The notes beneath the pieces are model-generated. The model was not told the origin of the DNA. It saw only the letters and a list, made by a program, of their open reading frames with translations, and searched no databases. A DNA stretch of 64,000 bases from an uncultured Lachnospiraceae bacterium (lineage in GTDB: Bacteria > Bacillota > Clostridia > Lachnospirales > Lachnospiraceae): the NCBI GenBank assembly GCA_934351925.1, contig CAKRJT010000014.1, forward strand, positions 4,522-68,521, written 5' to 3'. The translations under genes and the position numbers were made by a program. Each line of letters begins with the position of its first letter. Position 1 is the stretch's first letter. Of this stretch, positions 27,091 to 35,144 are shown in pieces.

Positions 27091-27135
27091 ACAATTGCAA
27101 AACGAAAATCTTACAATACATATTTTCGCAATTGC
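27091..27135. repeat. Imperfect hairpin with GCAATTGC-type ends
   Basis: CAATTGC and GAAAAT blocks (27092-27109) face ATTTTCGCAATTG (27122-27134); one arm carries an extra AAAAC. The end sequence resembles the arms of the element at 8858-9067 (AGGTAATTGCAAAA against AGGCAATTGCGAAAA on the minus strand). It lies between the NUDIX stop and the pyrophosphatase start. Confidence 0.5.
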
Positions 27136-27146
27136 CTGACTAGGTT

Positions 27147-27842
27147 CTAATGTATATGTTCACACACATAATCATATCCATTCAGTATAATCGCTGCGTG
27201 GTCCGCCGCAATCAGATGGCTGCTCACTATCTTATAGTCCTTCTTTTCAAGGATTCCCGTCCTGTCTGTGATGACCAGAACCCTTGCAGTCGGTCTGATA
27301 TCCCCACATTCAAATTCAATATCGTAAAATTCTTTCTCTATCTGCTGTGTGCTGTCGGCAGCCTCACCCGCCCTGTGCACCTTCATGGAAAACCATCCTG
27401 CAGCCGCAGCATCATCGCCGGCTGTCGCCGTAAGCTTTCCTTCCTCCTCAACAAAAACATAAGCTGTGGTGATTATTCTTGTCCTTGGGTCCCTGTCATA
27501 ATCACCATAGCTGCCAAGCTGGACACCCTTGACTCCCTTAAGTCCTGTCTCCTCCTCAAGCTCTCTTGCCGCGGCAATATCAAGGTTCTCACGAAAATCC
27601 ACGAATCCTCCCGGAAGGGCCCACCAGCCGATAGATGGATGATTTCCTCTTTTTATAAGAAGGATTTTTCCTATTCTCTTTTCTCCACCTTCCTCAACGT
27701 AGGTAAAGATAAGATTGTCAACTGTATTAGCCGGAGTGTCATAAAGCTTAGGATTATACTCCTCCAGAAATGTCTTAAGGTCAAGTCCCGCTGCATTTCT
27801 CTCACCGGTTCCAAGGTACTGCTCATACTTTTCCAGATACAT
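27147..27842 (-). CDS. NUDIX hydrolase
   Basis: The 231-residue protein has a central NUDIX domain. The box starts at GGFVDFRENLDIAAARELEEETG, which gives the REXXEE metal site, and LLIKRG precedes it. The N-terminal 45 residues and the C-terminal 60 residues are extensions beyond the minimal fold. I place the start at 27842, where GGAGG lies six bases upstream; longer in-frame starts lack a ribosome site and overlap a terminator hairpin. Substrate could be ADP-ribose or another nucleoside diphosphate derivative; the sequence does not decide. Confidence 0.88.
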   Translation of the reverse strand: MYLEKYEQYLGTGERNAAGLDLKTFLEEYNPKLYDTPANTVDNLIFTYVEEGGEKRIGKILLIKRGNHPSIGWWALPGGFVDFRENLDIAAARELEEETGLKGVKGVQLGSYGDYDRDPRTRIITTAYVFVEEEGKLTATAGDDAAAAGWFSMKVHRAGEAADSTQQIEKEFYDIEFECGDIRPTARVLVITDRTGILEKKDYKIVSSHLIAADHAAIILNGYDYVCEHIH

Positions 27843-27885
27843 AGTCTGCCTCCATTGTGCCATTCTGTGGCAAGATATTAATAAT

Positions 27886-27933
27886 GTAAAAGGCTCTCCG
27901 TCCACAGCGATTGTACGCATGACGAAGAGCCTT
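27886..27933 (-). terminator. Terminator after the zinc-ribbon gene
   Basis: AAGGCTCT and AGAGCCTT arms, with an added GTC/GAC extension, are followed on the minus strand by TTTTA. It separates the zinc-ribbon gene from the NUDIX gene. Confidence 0.6.
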
Positions 27934-27952
27934 ATGGACTCCATATATTATA

Positions 27953-28711
27953 TTAGAAAATTGCCATTGTTACAAGCCAATTTACAAAGTAAAGACCTGC
28001 ACAGATAATCGCTATCGAATATATGAACTTCTTTGAAAGAGGAAGCACCTTCACAATACCGATACCCGTAAGATAGAACATAATACCTGTGACAGCCGCA
28101 TGTATAACACCAAAAATAACACTAAAGAATGAATGTGTGAGCACAAGTCCTAATAAATTTATAAGTGTAAATACAAGCATTGGAAGTGCCGGAATGGCAA
28201 ATACGCTGAGCGCCTTCTTGAAGCTTACATTAGTACCTTCAACATACTTTGCACATACCCAGATAAGTCCTGCAAATGCTGCCGGAATTGCAACCCACCA
28301 TAAAACAGGTCTTACTATTGCCATAACCCAGTCTGCTATATCATAATGCCAGCCCTTTGCGGTATGTACGATTATGCTTATAAGGCTATATATAAGCTGA
28401 AGTGCTGCATTGACAACAACAAGTCCCGCAACTGTTGTAATGGAATGCTCCCCTACAACTGCCTCACTCGCCTCAACAGGATTCTTAACGAACTCCTTAG
28501 CGTATGCTAACATACCCTTGGAAATCTCTGTTGCCTGCTCCTTGGTGATAACAGGCTTGGCTGCCTGTGGCTGCGCTGTCTGCTGTGCTGCTCCGGCTGT
28601 TGTCTGAGCTGCAGCCTGAGCCTGTGCTGCCTGCTCTGTGGCGTTCTGTGTCTGGCAGCTGCATACTTCGCCATCCTGAAGCGGCTTACCGCACTTTGTA
28701 CAATACTTCAT
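27953..28711 (-). CDS. Zinc-ribbon membrane protein, Yip1-like
   Basis: The protein (252 residues) opens with a zinc ribbon (YCTKCGKPLQDGEVCSC, residues 3-19), continues with an Ala/Gln/Thr-rich linker (about 22-62) and ends in about five transmembrane helices (about 95-250) resembling the Yip1 superfamily. The ribbon is expected on the cytoplasmic face. I take the ATG at 28711, with GGAGGAG upstream. Proteins of this build are common and uncharacterised in Lachnospiraceae; I cannot assign a function. Confidence 0.8.
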   Translation of the reverse strand: MKYCTKCGKPLQDGEVCSCQTQNATEQAAQAQAAAQTTAGAAQQTAQPQAAKPVITKEQATEISKGMLAYAKEFVKNPVEASEAVVGEHSITTVAGLVVVNAALQLIYSLISIIVHTAKGWHYDIADWVMAIVRPVLWWVAIPAAFAGLIWVCAKYVEGTNVSFKKALSVFAIPALPMLVFTLINLLGLVLTHSFFSVIFGVIHAAVTGIMFYLTGIGIVKVLPLSKKFIYSIAIICAGLYFVNWLVTMAIF

Positions 28712-28803
28712 GTTAAATCTCCTCCTACCCATATATTAAAAAACCTAATATAATCAGAATACACCTTTAACACGTTAACTGTCAACAGTACTTATAGCAC
28801 GTA

Positions 28804-30588
28804 TTATACTATATTCTTGAACTGGGCTGCATAGAGCTTGTAATATGCTCCCTTTGCGGCGAGAAGCTCATCATGGCTTCCGGACTCCTTAATCTGTCCG
28901 TCATCAATGACGAATATTCTGTCCGCATTCTTGATGGTGGAGAGTCTGTGTGCGATGACAAATGAAGTTCTGCCCGCAAGCATTGCATCTATGCCCTGCT
29001 GCACAAGTGCCTCCGTGTGAGTGTCAATGCTCGAGGTTGCCTCGTCAAGTATGAGTATCTGAGGCTTGCTTATCATCGTTCTCGCAAAGGCGATGAGCTG
29101 TCTCTGTCCGTTAGATAATCTTGTTCCACGCTCATTGATTTCAGTATCATATCCTTTTTCAAGCTTCGATATGAAGTCATGTGCGTGGACGGACTTAGCA
29201 GCCTCTACTATCTCCTCGTCCGTTGCATCAAGCTTGCCGTAACGGATATTGTCCTTGATTGTTCCCGAAAACAGGAAATTATCCTGCGTCATTATACCCA
29301 TCTGCTCTCTGAGGCTCTTAAGCGTCACCGACTTCACATCCGTGTCATCGACAAGCACCCTGCCCTTTGTGGCATTGTAAAAACGGCTTATAAGGTTGAT
29401 TACAGTTGATTTACCCGCTCCTGTAGGACCTACAAGTGCTATAGTCTCGCCCTGCTTAACCTTGAAGCTTACATCCTTAAGCACCATCACATCAGGCTCA
29501 TCCGAGTAGGCAAAGGACACATGGTCGAACTCCACTCTCCCCTCAATCTTAGGAAGCTGTGCCGCTCCCTCCTCATCGCGGATATCAGGCTCCGTGTCAA
29601 GGATATCGAACACTCTCTCGGCAGCCGATATGTTGGTGACTATCTTATTATAGAAGTTAGCCAGATTTCTGATAGGACTCCAGAACATTGACAGGTATGA
29701 TGTGAATGCCATGAATGTACCTACGCCCACGGCACCTACACCAAGAACCTTTATACCTATAAAATAGAGCAGAAATCCTCCGACGCCCCAGCTTATCTCT
29801 ATGGTCGGACTGAACATATCGGATACTCTTACCGCACCCACAAATGCCTTCTTCTGCTCATCCACAAGCTCTGTGAAGCTCTCAAGGGACTCCGTCTCCG
29901 CAGCGAAGCTCTGCACAACCCTTATTCCCGAAAGGTTTTCATGAAGGTAAGCATTCATGTTGGAGGTCTTTTTTCTGTAGGACTGCCATCTCTTGTGGCC
30001 AAGCTTCTCTATTATGGACATTGCCACTATAAGGAACGGCACTGTCACGAATGAGGCAATGGCAAGCTTAGGATTCTTTACTATCATTATCACCGCAACC
30101 GCCACAAGTGTTATGAAATCCGGAATAAGTGTCGTGACACTGTCCGAAAGTATATTTTTTAATGCATTTACATCTCCGATTACCCTTGCAAGAATCTTTC
30201 CTGTAGGTCTTGTATCGAAGAAATGGAAGCTGAGCTTCTGAATATGCTCATACACGGCCTCCCTGATATCAAGAAGCACCTGATTGGAAATCCTGGCAAG
30301 CATATACATACGAAGCTTGATTCCTGCCACATTTACCACATTCAGTCCCACACCGAACAGGCACAAGAGCATAAGCCCCTTCATGTCCCTGTTGGCAATG
30401 TGGACATTTACCGCACGCTCTATGATGAGCGGGTTTACAAGATTGATTGCTATTGTTATGCACATGATGAACAGAACAAGCAATATTTTTTTTCCATATC
30501 TGAACAGATAACGATAGAGACGAAGGAGTGTATCAAGCTTCAATACCTCCTTCTGCTCCTCGTCCTCTCTGAAGGAATTAACCGACAT
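28804..30588 (-). CDS. ABC exporter half-transporter, catalytically canonical Walker B
   Basis: This subunit has an N-terminal six-helix exporter membrane domain (about 30-320) and a C-terminal nucleotide-binding domain in 594 residues. The Walker A loop is GPTGAGKST, the signature is LSNGQRQ rather than LSGGQ, and the Walker B with catalytic glutamate is LILDEATSSID. Its ATG overlaps the end of the upstream ABC gene by 11 bp, so the two subunits are made together. The non-standard signature here and the altered Walker B in the partner are what is expected of a heterodimeric exporter with one degenerate ATP site (LmrCD/BmrCD type). Substrate unknown. Confidence 0.92.
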   Translation of the reverse strand: MSVNSFREDEEQKEVLKLDTLLRLYRYLFRYGKKILLVLFIMCITIAINLVNPLIIERAVNVHIANRDMKGLMLLCLFGVGLNVVNVAGIKLRMYMLARISNQVLLDIREAVYEHIQKLSFHFFDTRPTGKILARVIGDVNALKNILSDSVTTLIPDFITLVAVAVIMIVKNPKLAIASFVTVPFLIVAMSIIEKLGHKRWQSYRKKTSNMNAYLHENLSGIRVVQSFAAETESLESFTELVDEQKKAFVGAVRVSDMFSPTIEISWGVGGFLLYFIGIKVLGVGAVGVGTFMAFTSYLSMFWSPIRNLANFYNKIVTNISAAERVFDILDTEPDIRDEEGAAQLPKIEGRVEFDHVSFAYSDEPDVMVLKDVSFKVKQGETIALVGPTGAGKSTVINLISRFYNATKGRVLVDDTDVKSVTLKSLREQMGIMTQDNFLFSGTIKDNIRYGKLDATDEEIVEAAKSVHAHDFISKLEKGYDTEINERGTRLSNGQRQLIAFARTMISKPQILILDEATSSIDTHTEALVQQGIDAMLAGRTSFVIAHRLSTIKNADRIFVIDDGQIKESGSHDELLAAKGAYYKLYAAQFKNIV

Positions 30589-32320
30589 CTGCTGCCACCT
30601 CCTCTAAAAAGTTGGATGCGGAATACTGCGCGTTGTAGGTATCGTAATAGATTCCCTGCTTTGCCATGAGCTCGTCATGCGTCCCCCTCTCGGCAATGCT
30701 TCCGCCTTCAAGTACTATTATCTCATCAGCCTGTTTAACAGCGGAGATTCGATGTGCAATGATAATCTTGGTGGTACCCTTCATCGCCTCAAGCTCCTTC
30801 TGAATCTCATACTCCGTCTCCATATCAAGAGCCGATGTCGAATCGTCAAGTATAAGCACCGGAGCCTGCTTGGCAATGGCTCTGGCTATGCTGATACGCT
30901 GCTTCTGCCCTCCCGACAGACCGACACCGCGCTCGCCTACTACTGTCTCATATTTGTCAGTGAGCTTACCTATAAATCCGGCCGCCCTCGCAGACTGTGC
31001 CGAGGACTCGATAAGCTCATCCGTTATACTGTCTTTTCTTCCTATACTTATATTTTCCTTTATGGAGTCTGAGAAGAGGAAAACATCCTGCATTACAACC
31101 GAAAGATTGCGTCTGAGACTCTCCGTTGTGATGTCCTTCACATCGTTTCCGTCAAGCATCACCTTTCCCTCCGTTGCATCGTAGAAGCGCTCCATAAGGT
31201 TGATAATCGAGGTCTTTCCCGAACCGGTCACTCCCATTATTCCGAGCGTCTTTCCGGCAGGCACCTTAAACGAAACATCCTTCAAAACCTGTGTGTCATT
31301 GATATTGAACGACACATTCTCAAATACAACCTCACCCTTCGCTCTTCCGATGTCCTTCGCACCATCCTTGTCGGCAATCTCCGGCTCCTCAGCCCATATC
31401 TTCTTTATCTTCTTTGCAGAGGCAAGACCGCTCGCCATATCAGCACTCAGCCAGCCTATCATCTCCATAGGCCATATAATATTGTTCGCATACTCTGTAA
31501 ATGCGCCAAGGTCGCCAAGGCTTATCTTATCCGTGATTACAAAACCGCCGCCCACAAGCACTACCAGCAGAAGCAGAAGTCTCGTGAGGAATGATATGTT
31601 CGGATTGTACTTGAGTGATATCTTAGACTGCTTCATGCTCAGGTCATAATAGTTCTTATTATGCTTTCTGAACTTTTCTATCTCATAATCCTCCCTCGCG
31701 AATGCCTTTACAACACGCACACCCGTAAGATTCTCCTGTACAACGGTCGTGAGTGCCGCATTCTCCTCCGACAGGTCATCGTACACCTTTCCTATCTTCT
31801 TCTCAAGCACCACTGCCGTATATGCCACGATAGGCATGATTACCACCGGAATGATTGTGAGCACAGGGCTTATGCTGACCATACACACCAGCACACTGAC
31901 TGTGTGGATTACACACTCAATAGCCAGCATTCCGACATAGCCAAGTGCACCCCACACATTGTCAACATCATCCTTCACACGCGCCATCAGCTCTCCGGTG
32001 TTGTTTTTGTCAAAAAATCTTGTGGAAAGCTTCTGCACATGCTTGAAAAGTCCCACCCTGATCCTGCTTCCTATACTCATACTTGTATAGTCGAAGGTGA
32101 ATTCCTTGATAAACTGGAATACCGCCCTTCCACAGCCTATGGCAAGCAATCCTGACAGCAGCCTCATAAGAAGCTCCGTCTGTCCGCCCACGATGACATC
32201 ATCAATAAGCGACCTTGTTATGAACGGATACACCATATCCAGACCGATACTGCATAGCATCGCAGCAAGAGCTATCAGGTACAGATACCAGCTCCTTGCG
32301 ATGTACTTACTCAATTTCAT
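30578..32320 (-). CDS. ABC exporter half-transporter, degenerate Walker B
   Basis: The 580-residue partner subunit has a six-helix membrane domain (about 15-310) and an ATPase domain with GVTGSGKTS, a canonical signature LSGGQKQRISIARAI, and LILDDSTSALD, in which Asp replaces the catalytic Glu. The start at 32320 has GGGAGG seven bases upstream; longer in-frame starts lack one. Multidrug or peptide export is the usual role of such pairs. It is the first gene of the pair. An approximate promoter (TTGACT, about 17 bp, ATTATA) lies at 32345-32373. Confidence 0.92.
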   Translation of the reverse strand: MKLSKYIARSWYLYLIALAAMLCSIGLDMVYPFITRSLIDDVIVGGQTELLMRLLSGLLAIGCGRAVFQFIKEFTFDYTSMSIGSRIRVGLFKHVQKLSTRFFDKNNTGELMARVKDDVDNVWGALGYVGMLAIECVIHTVSVLVCMVSISPVLTIIPVVIMPIVAYTAVVLEKKIGKVYDDLSEENAALTTVVQENLTGVRVVKAFAREDYEIEKFRKHNKNYYDLSMKQSKISLKYNPNISFLTRLLLLLVVLVGGGFVITDKISLGDLGAFTEYANNIIWPMEMIGWLSADMASGLASAKKIKKIWAEEPEIADKDGAKDIGRAKGEVVFENVSFNINDTQVLKDVSFKVPAGKTLGIMGVTGSGKTSIINLMERFYDATEGKVMLDGNDVKDITTESLRRNLSVVMQDVFLFSDSIKENISIGRKDSITDELIESSAQSARAAGFIGKLTDKYETVVGERGVGLSGGQKQRISIARAIAKQAPVLILDDSTSALDMETEYEIQKELEAMKGTTKIIIAHRISAVKQADEIIVLEGGSIAERGTHDELMAKQGIYYDTYNAQYSASNFLEEVAADVG

Positions 32321-32515
32321 AAATAACCTCCCTCTCTGCCACCGTATAATGACATTAATGATATGAGAGTCAAAAGGTATTTTGCCCCTCATTTTGTTTT
32401 CTCCGGCACATAATTTCATGCAATTAAGCACCATGCCGTTCTGCCCCGAAAAAATACATACTTATAAAGCTCATGCATATCCTGCGGTTAATTGACTGAT
32501 TTCCGCCATGACACG

Positions 32516-32552
32516 CAAAAAAAGCCGCACAGTCGAAACGACCATGCGGCTT
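32516..32552 (-). terminator. Strong terminator of the 24-codon peptide transcript
   Basis: GCCGCA/TGCGGC and GTCG/CGAC arms form a two-part stem, followed on the minus strand by seven T. It lies about 90 bp after the small ORF stop and before the ABC exporter genes. Confidence 0.9.
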
Positions 32553-32637
32553 CACTTCATGCAAAATAGTTCAAGCTGTATCAAATAATATATAACCACA
32601 CTGTGCTATATAATCACTCAATACTCATCTTGTGCTC

Positions 32638-32712
32638 TTATGCTGTATGTATATCCGAGGCAGTCCCGATAACATATAATGTTCTCATTACTAAATTACT
32701 TAACTTAATCAT
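32638..32712 (-). CDS. Putative 24-residue peptide with its own promoter and terminator
   Basis: A 24-codon frame starts at 32712 with AAAGGAG nine bases upstream. A TTGACT/TATTCT promoter with 17-bp spacing lies about 55 bp upstream, and a strong terminator lies downstream. The predicted transcript is therefore about 240 nt and carries this single small frame. The peptide (MIKLSNLVMRTLYVIG…) is mildly hydrophobic and basic at the N-terminus and ends in a polar stretch (SDIHTA). It has no cysteines and no clear signal peptide cleavage site. It could be a small membrane or signalling peptide, or the frame could be part of a regulatory RNA. I know of no homologue. Confidence 0.55.
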   Translation of the reverse strand: MIKLSNLVMRTLYVIGTASDIHTA

Positions 32713-32764
32713 CGAGTCTGTCTCCTTTCTTTTTTTATAGTTTGTTGATTCATAAGCCTTTTTC

Positions 32765-32793
32765 AGAATACTCTTAATAGAAATAAAAGTCAA
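32765..32793 (-). promoter_or_regulatory. Sigma-A-type promoter of the small peptide gene
   Basis: TTGACT at 32788-32793 and TATTCT at 32765-32770 are separated by exactly 17 bp, just downstream of the methyltransferase stop codon. Confidence 0.65.
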
Positions 32794-32801
32794 CAGTTTT
32801 T

Positions 32802-33536
32802 TTATAATTTTTCGGCGCACCATACTATCTTGCCATCCGGTCCGAATGGTCCTTTTGCAATACTAATCCGCATTCTATCATCGGAAAATCTTGTTGCAAA
32901 ATCTTTTCCATAATCCCAAAACACCAATATAAACCCATTTCCATCCTTTGCCGGGTCACAGTGATAATGCTCAGGTAGAATATATTTTATCCTGCCGTCC
33001 TCAATAGAAGCCCTCTGTCTTGTCATGCCATCATACATAGGAATAGAAAATATATGCTTTCCTCCGGGTTTAAGAACACGTTTCATTTCCTCAAACGCTG
33101 CATTTATATCCACAACATGCTCAAGAACATCACTTGAAATCATCAAATCTATGCTGTTATCGGAAAAAGAAAGCTGTTGAATATCTTCATTTCTGGTACC
33201 ATCCTCCAGTACGGTTCCAAATGGTATTTTCTCAGAGTAAAATGAACGTATATAATTCTTTCCGTATCTCTTTAATTTTTTTCTCAGAGGAGAATTATCA
33301 TCCAACTCAAAAATAATTTTCCCTTCAAGCTTTCCAAGCTCATCTATTGCCTCTGAAATATACTCATATCTTCCATTAGCCTGGCAGAAAAGGCATCTCC
33401 TCATCTCGTCATCAACGCCAAACTGAATAATAGGAGCTATTTTACCACAACACTTGCACCTGCGTATACGTGATTTGAGCAAATATTTTGGTTTTACATA
33501 CATTCTTATTTTTTTTAATATTTGTTTCATTGCCAT
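32802..33536 (-). CDS. Class I SAM-dependent methyltransferase with N-terminal cysteine cluster
   Basis: The 244-residue protein has an N-terminal zinc-binding-type cluster (CKCCGK and CLFC, about 25-50) and a Rossmann methyltransferase domain. The motif-IV-like stretch IDLMISSDVLEHV and the post-motif AAFEEMKRVLKPGGKHIFSIP are clear. The usual glycine-rich motif I is poorly formed, with IIFELDDNSPL in its place, so SAM binding may be unusual. The domain is typical of enzymes beside glycan or antigen loci, but no such genes adjoin. The start at 33536 has AGGAGG eight bases upstream. The coding sequence is visibly AT-rich compared with its neighbours, suggesting transfer. Confidence 0.82.
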   Translation of the reverse strand: MAMKQILKKIRMYVKPKYLLKSRIRRCKCCGKIAPIIQFGVDDEMRRCLFCQANGRYEYISEAIDELGKLEGKIIFELDDNSPLRKKLKRYGKNYIRSFYSEKIPFGTVLEDGTRNEDIQQLSFSDNSIDLMISSDVLEHVVDINAAFEEMKRVLKPGGKHIFSIPMYDGMTRQRASIEDGRIKYILPEHYHCDPAKDGNGFILVFWDYGKDFATRFSDDRMRISIAKGPFGPDGKIVWCAEKL

Positions 33537-33727
33537 GTCACAATCCTCCTCATCCGTTATAAAAAACAAGTAGAATAATTATACCCCCCCCGTTTGTTTT
33601 TGTCAATACATTTTAAATTGTATTCTGATGAAAAATAATAGTTTTTTGGCTTTGGTAAGTATATTTACACGAAACAGCAGAGGGGTCTGGTCCCACCCTA
33701 GGCGGACTGTCTATTTTTTATCAATTC

Positions 33728-33756
33728 TTGTATGCCCGTACCCTATGTGCTACAAT
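33728..33756 (+). promoter_or_regulatory. Sigma-A-type promoter of the phosphofructokinase gene
   Basis: TTGTAT and TACAAT are separated by 17 bp, with a predicted leader of about 70 nt before the ribosome site AGGAGG. Confidence 0.7.
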
Positions 33757-33833
33757 AAATTTATGTGCTGATTGGTACAGACCATTATAATAGAGGTATT
33801 GCCAATGAGATTAAAAAAATTTAGGAGGCTATG

Positions 33834-35069
33834 ATGACAGGTAATGTAATTGTAGGTCAGTCCGGCGGTCCAACCGCTGTAATCAACTCAAGTCTTGCGG
33901 GTGTATTCAAGACAGCCAAGGATCTTGGTGCAGAGAAAATATACGGTATGAGATACGGAATACAGGGATTTTTAGAGAAAAATATTATAGATATGAGTGA
34001 GAAGATACGCTCGGATATGGATTTGGAGTTACTCAAGAGAACACCTTCCTCTTTTCTTGGTTCGTGCAGGTACAAGCTTCCTGATATCTGCGATGACAGA
34101 GCGCTGTATGACCGGATTTTTGAGATACTTAACGAGTACGGCATCACAGCCTTCTTCTACATAGGTGGAAACGACTCAATGGACACAATCAAAAAACTGT
34201 CCGATTACGCTATCCTTATGAACAGCCCGATACGCTTTATCGGTGTTCCTAAGACGATTGACAACGACCTCGCCGTGACAGACCACACTCCGGGCTTCGG
34301 AAGTGCGGCAAAGTACATCGCTTCCGCAACAAAGGAGCTTATCCGCGATGGTCTTGTATACGATGTAAAGAATGTTACTATCATAGAAATCATGGGTCGT
34401 AACGCCGGCTGGCTCACAGGTGCCGCAGCTCTTGCCCACTGTGAGGACTGTGAGGGAGTTGACCTTCTCTACCTCCCTGAGCTTCCGTTTGATGTCGATG
34501 TATTCATTGACAAGGTAAAGGAAATTCAGAAGAACAAGAAATCTGTCGTCGTTGCAGTATCAGAGGGTATAAAGACAGCCGACGGCAGGTATGTGTTCGA
34601 ACACGGACAGCACACGGAATATGTGGATTCATTCGGTCATAAGCAGCTCTCCGGAACAGCTAAATACCTCTCAGCTCTTGTAAGTGAGAAAATCGGCTGT
34701 AAGTCAAGAGCAATCGAGCTGTCAACTCTCCAGCGCTGTGCCGGACATCTCACATCAAGAGTCGATATAACCGAAGCTTATCAGGTAGGCGGTTATGCAG
34801 TTAAGTCTGCTTTTGAAGGTGAGACAGGCAAGATGGTAATATTAAAGAGAGTATCCGAAGATCCGTACATCTGCACAACTGACCTCTACGATGTTCACAA
34901 GATTGCCAACATCGAGAAAAAGGTCCCTATTGAATGGATTAAGCCGGACGGAAGCGGCGTGAGCGATAAGCTTGTCAACTACATCCGCCCACTTATCCAG
35001 GCAGAGCTTACACCTATCATGATAACCGGACAGCCTAGACATATCGTAGTGGATATTGATAACAGATAA
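33834..35069 (+). CDS. Phosphofructokinase, predicted pyrophosphate-dependent
   Basis: This glycolytic enzyme phosphorylates fructose 6-phosphate. In 411 residues it has GQSGGPTAVINSS for the N-terminal phosphate loop, GGNDSMDT and PKTIDND for the donor site, and MGRNAGWL. The Asp in GGND replaces the glycine that ATP enzymes keep at E. coli position 104, and Lys occupies position 124. This combination is established as favouring PPi over ATP. I prefer the second of two adjacent ATG codons (33834), five bases from AGGAGG. It is monocistronic with a promoter and a bidirectional terminator. Confidence 0.92.
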   Translation: MTGNVIVGQSGGPTAVINSSLAGVFKTAKDLGAEKIYGMRYGIQGFLEKNIIDMSEKIRSDMDLELLKRTPSSFLGSCRYKLPDICDDRALYDRIFEILNEYGITAFFYIGGNDSMDTIKKLSDYAILMNSPIRFIGVPKTIDNDLAVTDHTPGFGSAAKYIASATKELIRDGLVYDVKNVTIIEIMGRNAGWLTGAAALAHCEDCEGVDLLYLPELPFDVDVFIDKVKEIQKNKKSVVVAVSEGIKTADGRYVFEHGQHTEYVDSFGHKQLSGTAKYLSALVSEKIGCKSRAIELSTLQRCAGHLTSRVDITEAYQVGGYAVKSAFEGETGKMVILKRVSEDPYICTTDLYDVHKIANIEKKVPIEWIKPDGSGVSDKLVNYIRPLIQAELTPIMITGQPRHIVVDIDNR

Positions 35070-35097
35070 TTTACATATTGTTTATTCTAACGAAAGA

Positions 35098-35144
35098 AAG
35101 CCGCCCTGGGAATGTTAAACATTTCCCAAGTCGGCTCTCTTTTG
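35098..35144. terminator. Bidirectional terminator between convergent genes
   Basis: A GCCG..CCTGGGAATG arm pairs with CATTTCCCAAG..CGGC. TCTCTTTTG follows on the plus strand and CTTTCTTTCG on the minus strand. It sits between the phosphofructokinase gene and the ATPase gene. Confidence 0.8.

Noticed and set aside
33680..33720. GGGGTCTGGTCCC-like motif as a REP element
   Set aside because: Only one imperfect copy is visible and no repeat partner lies in the window.
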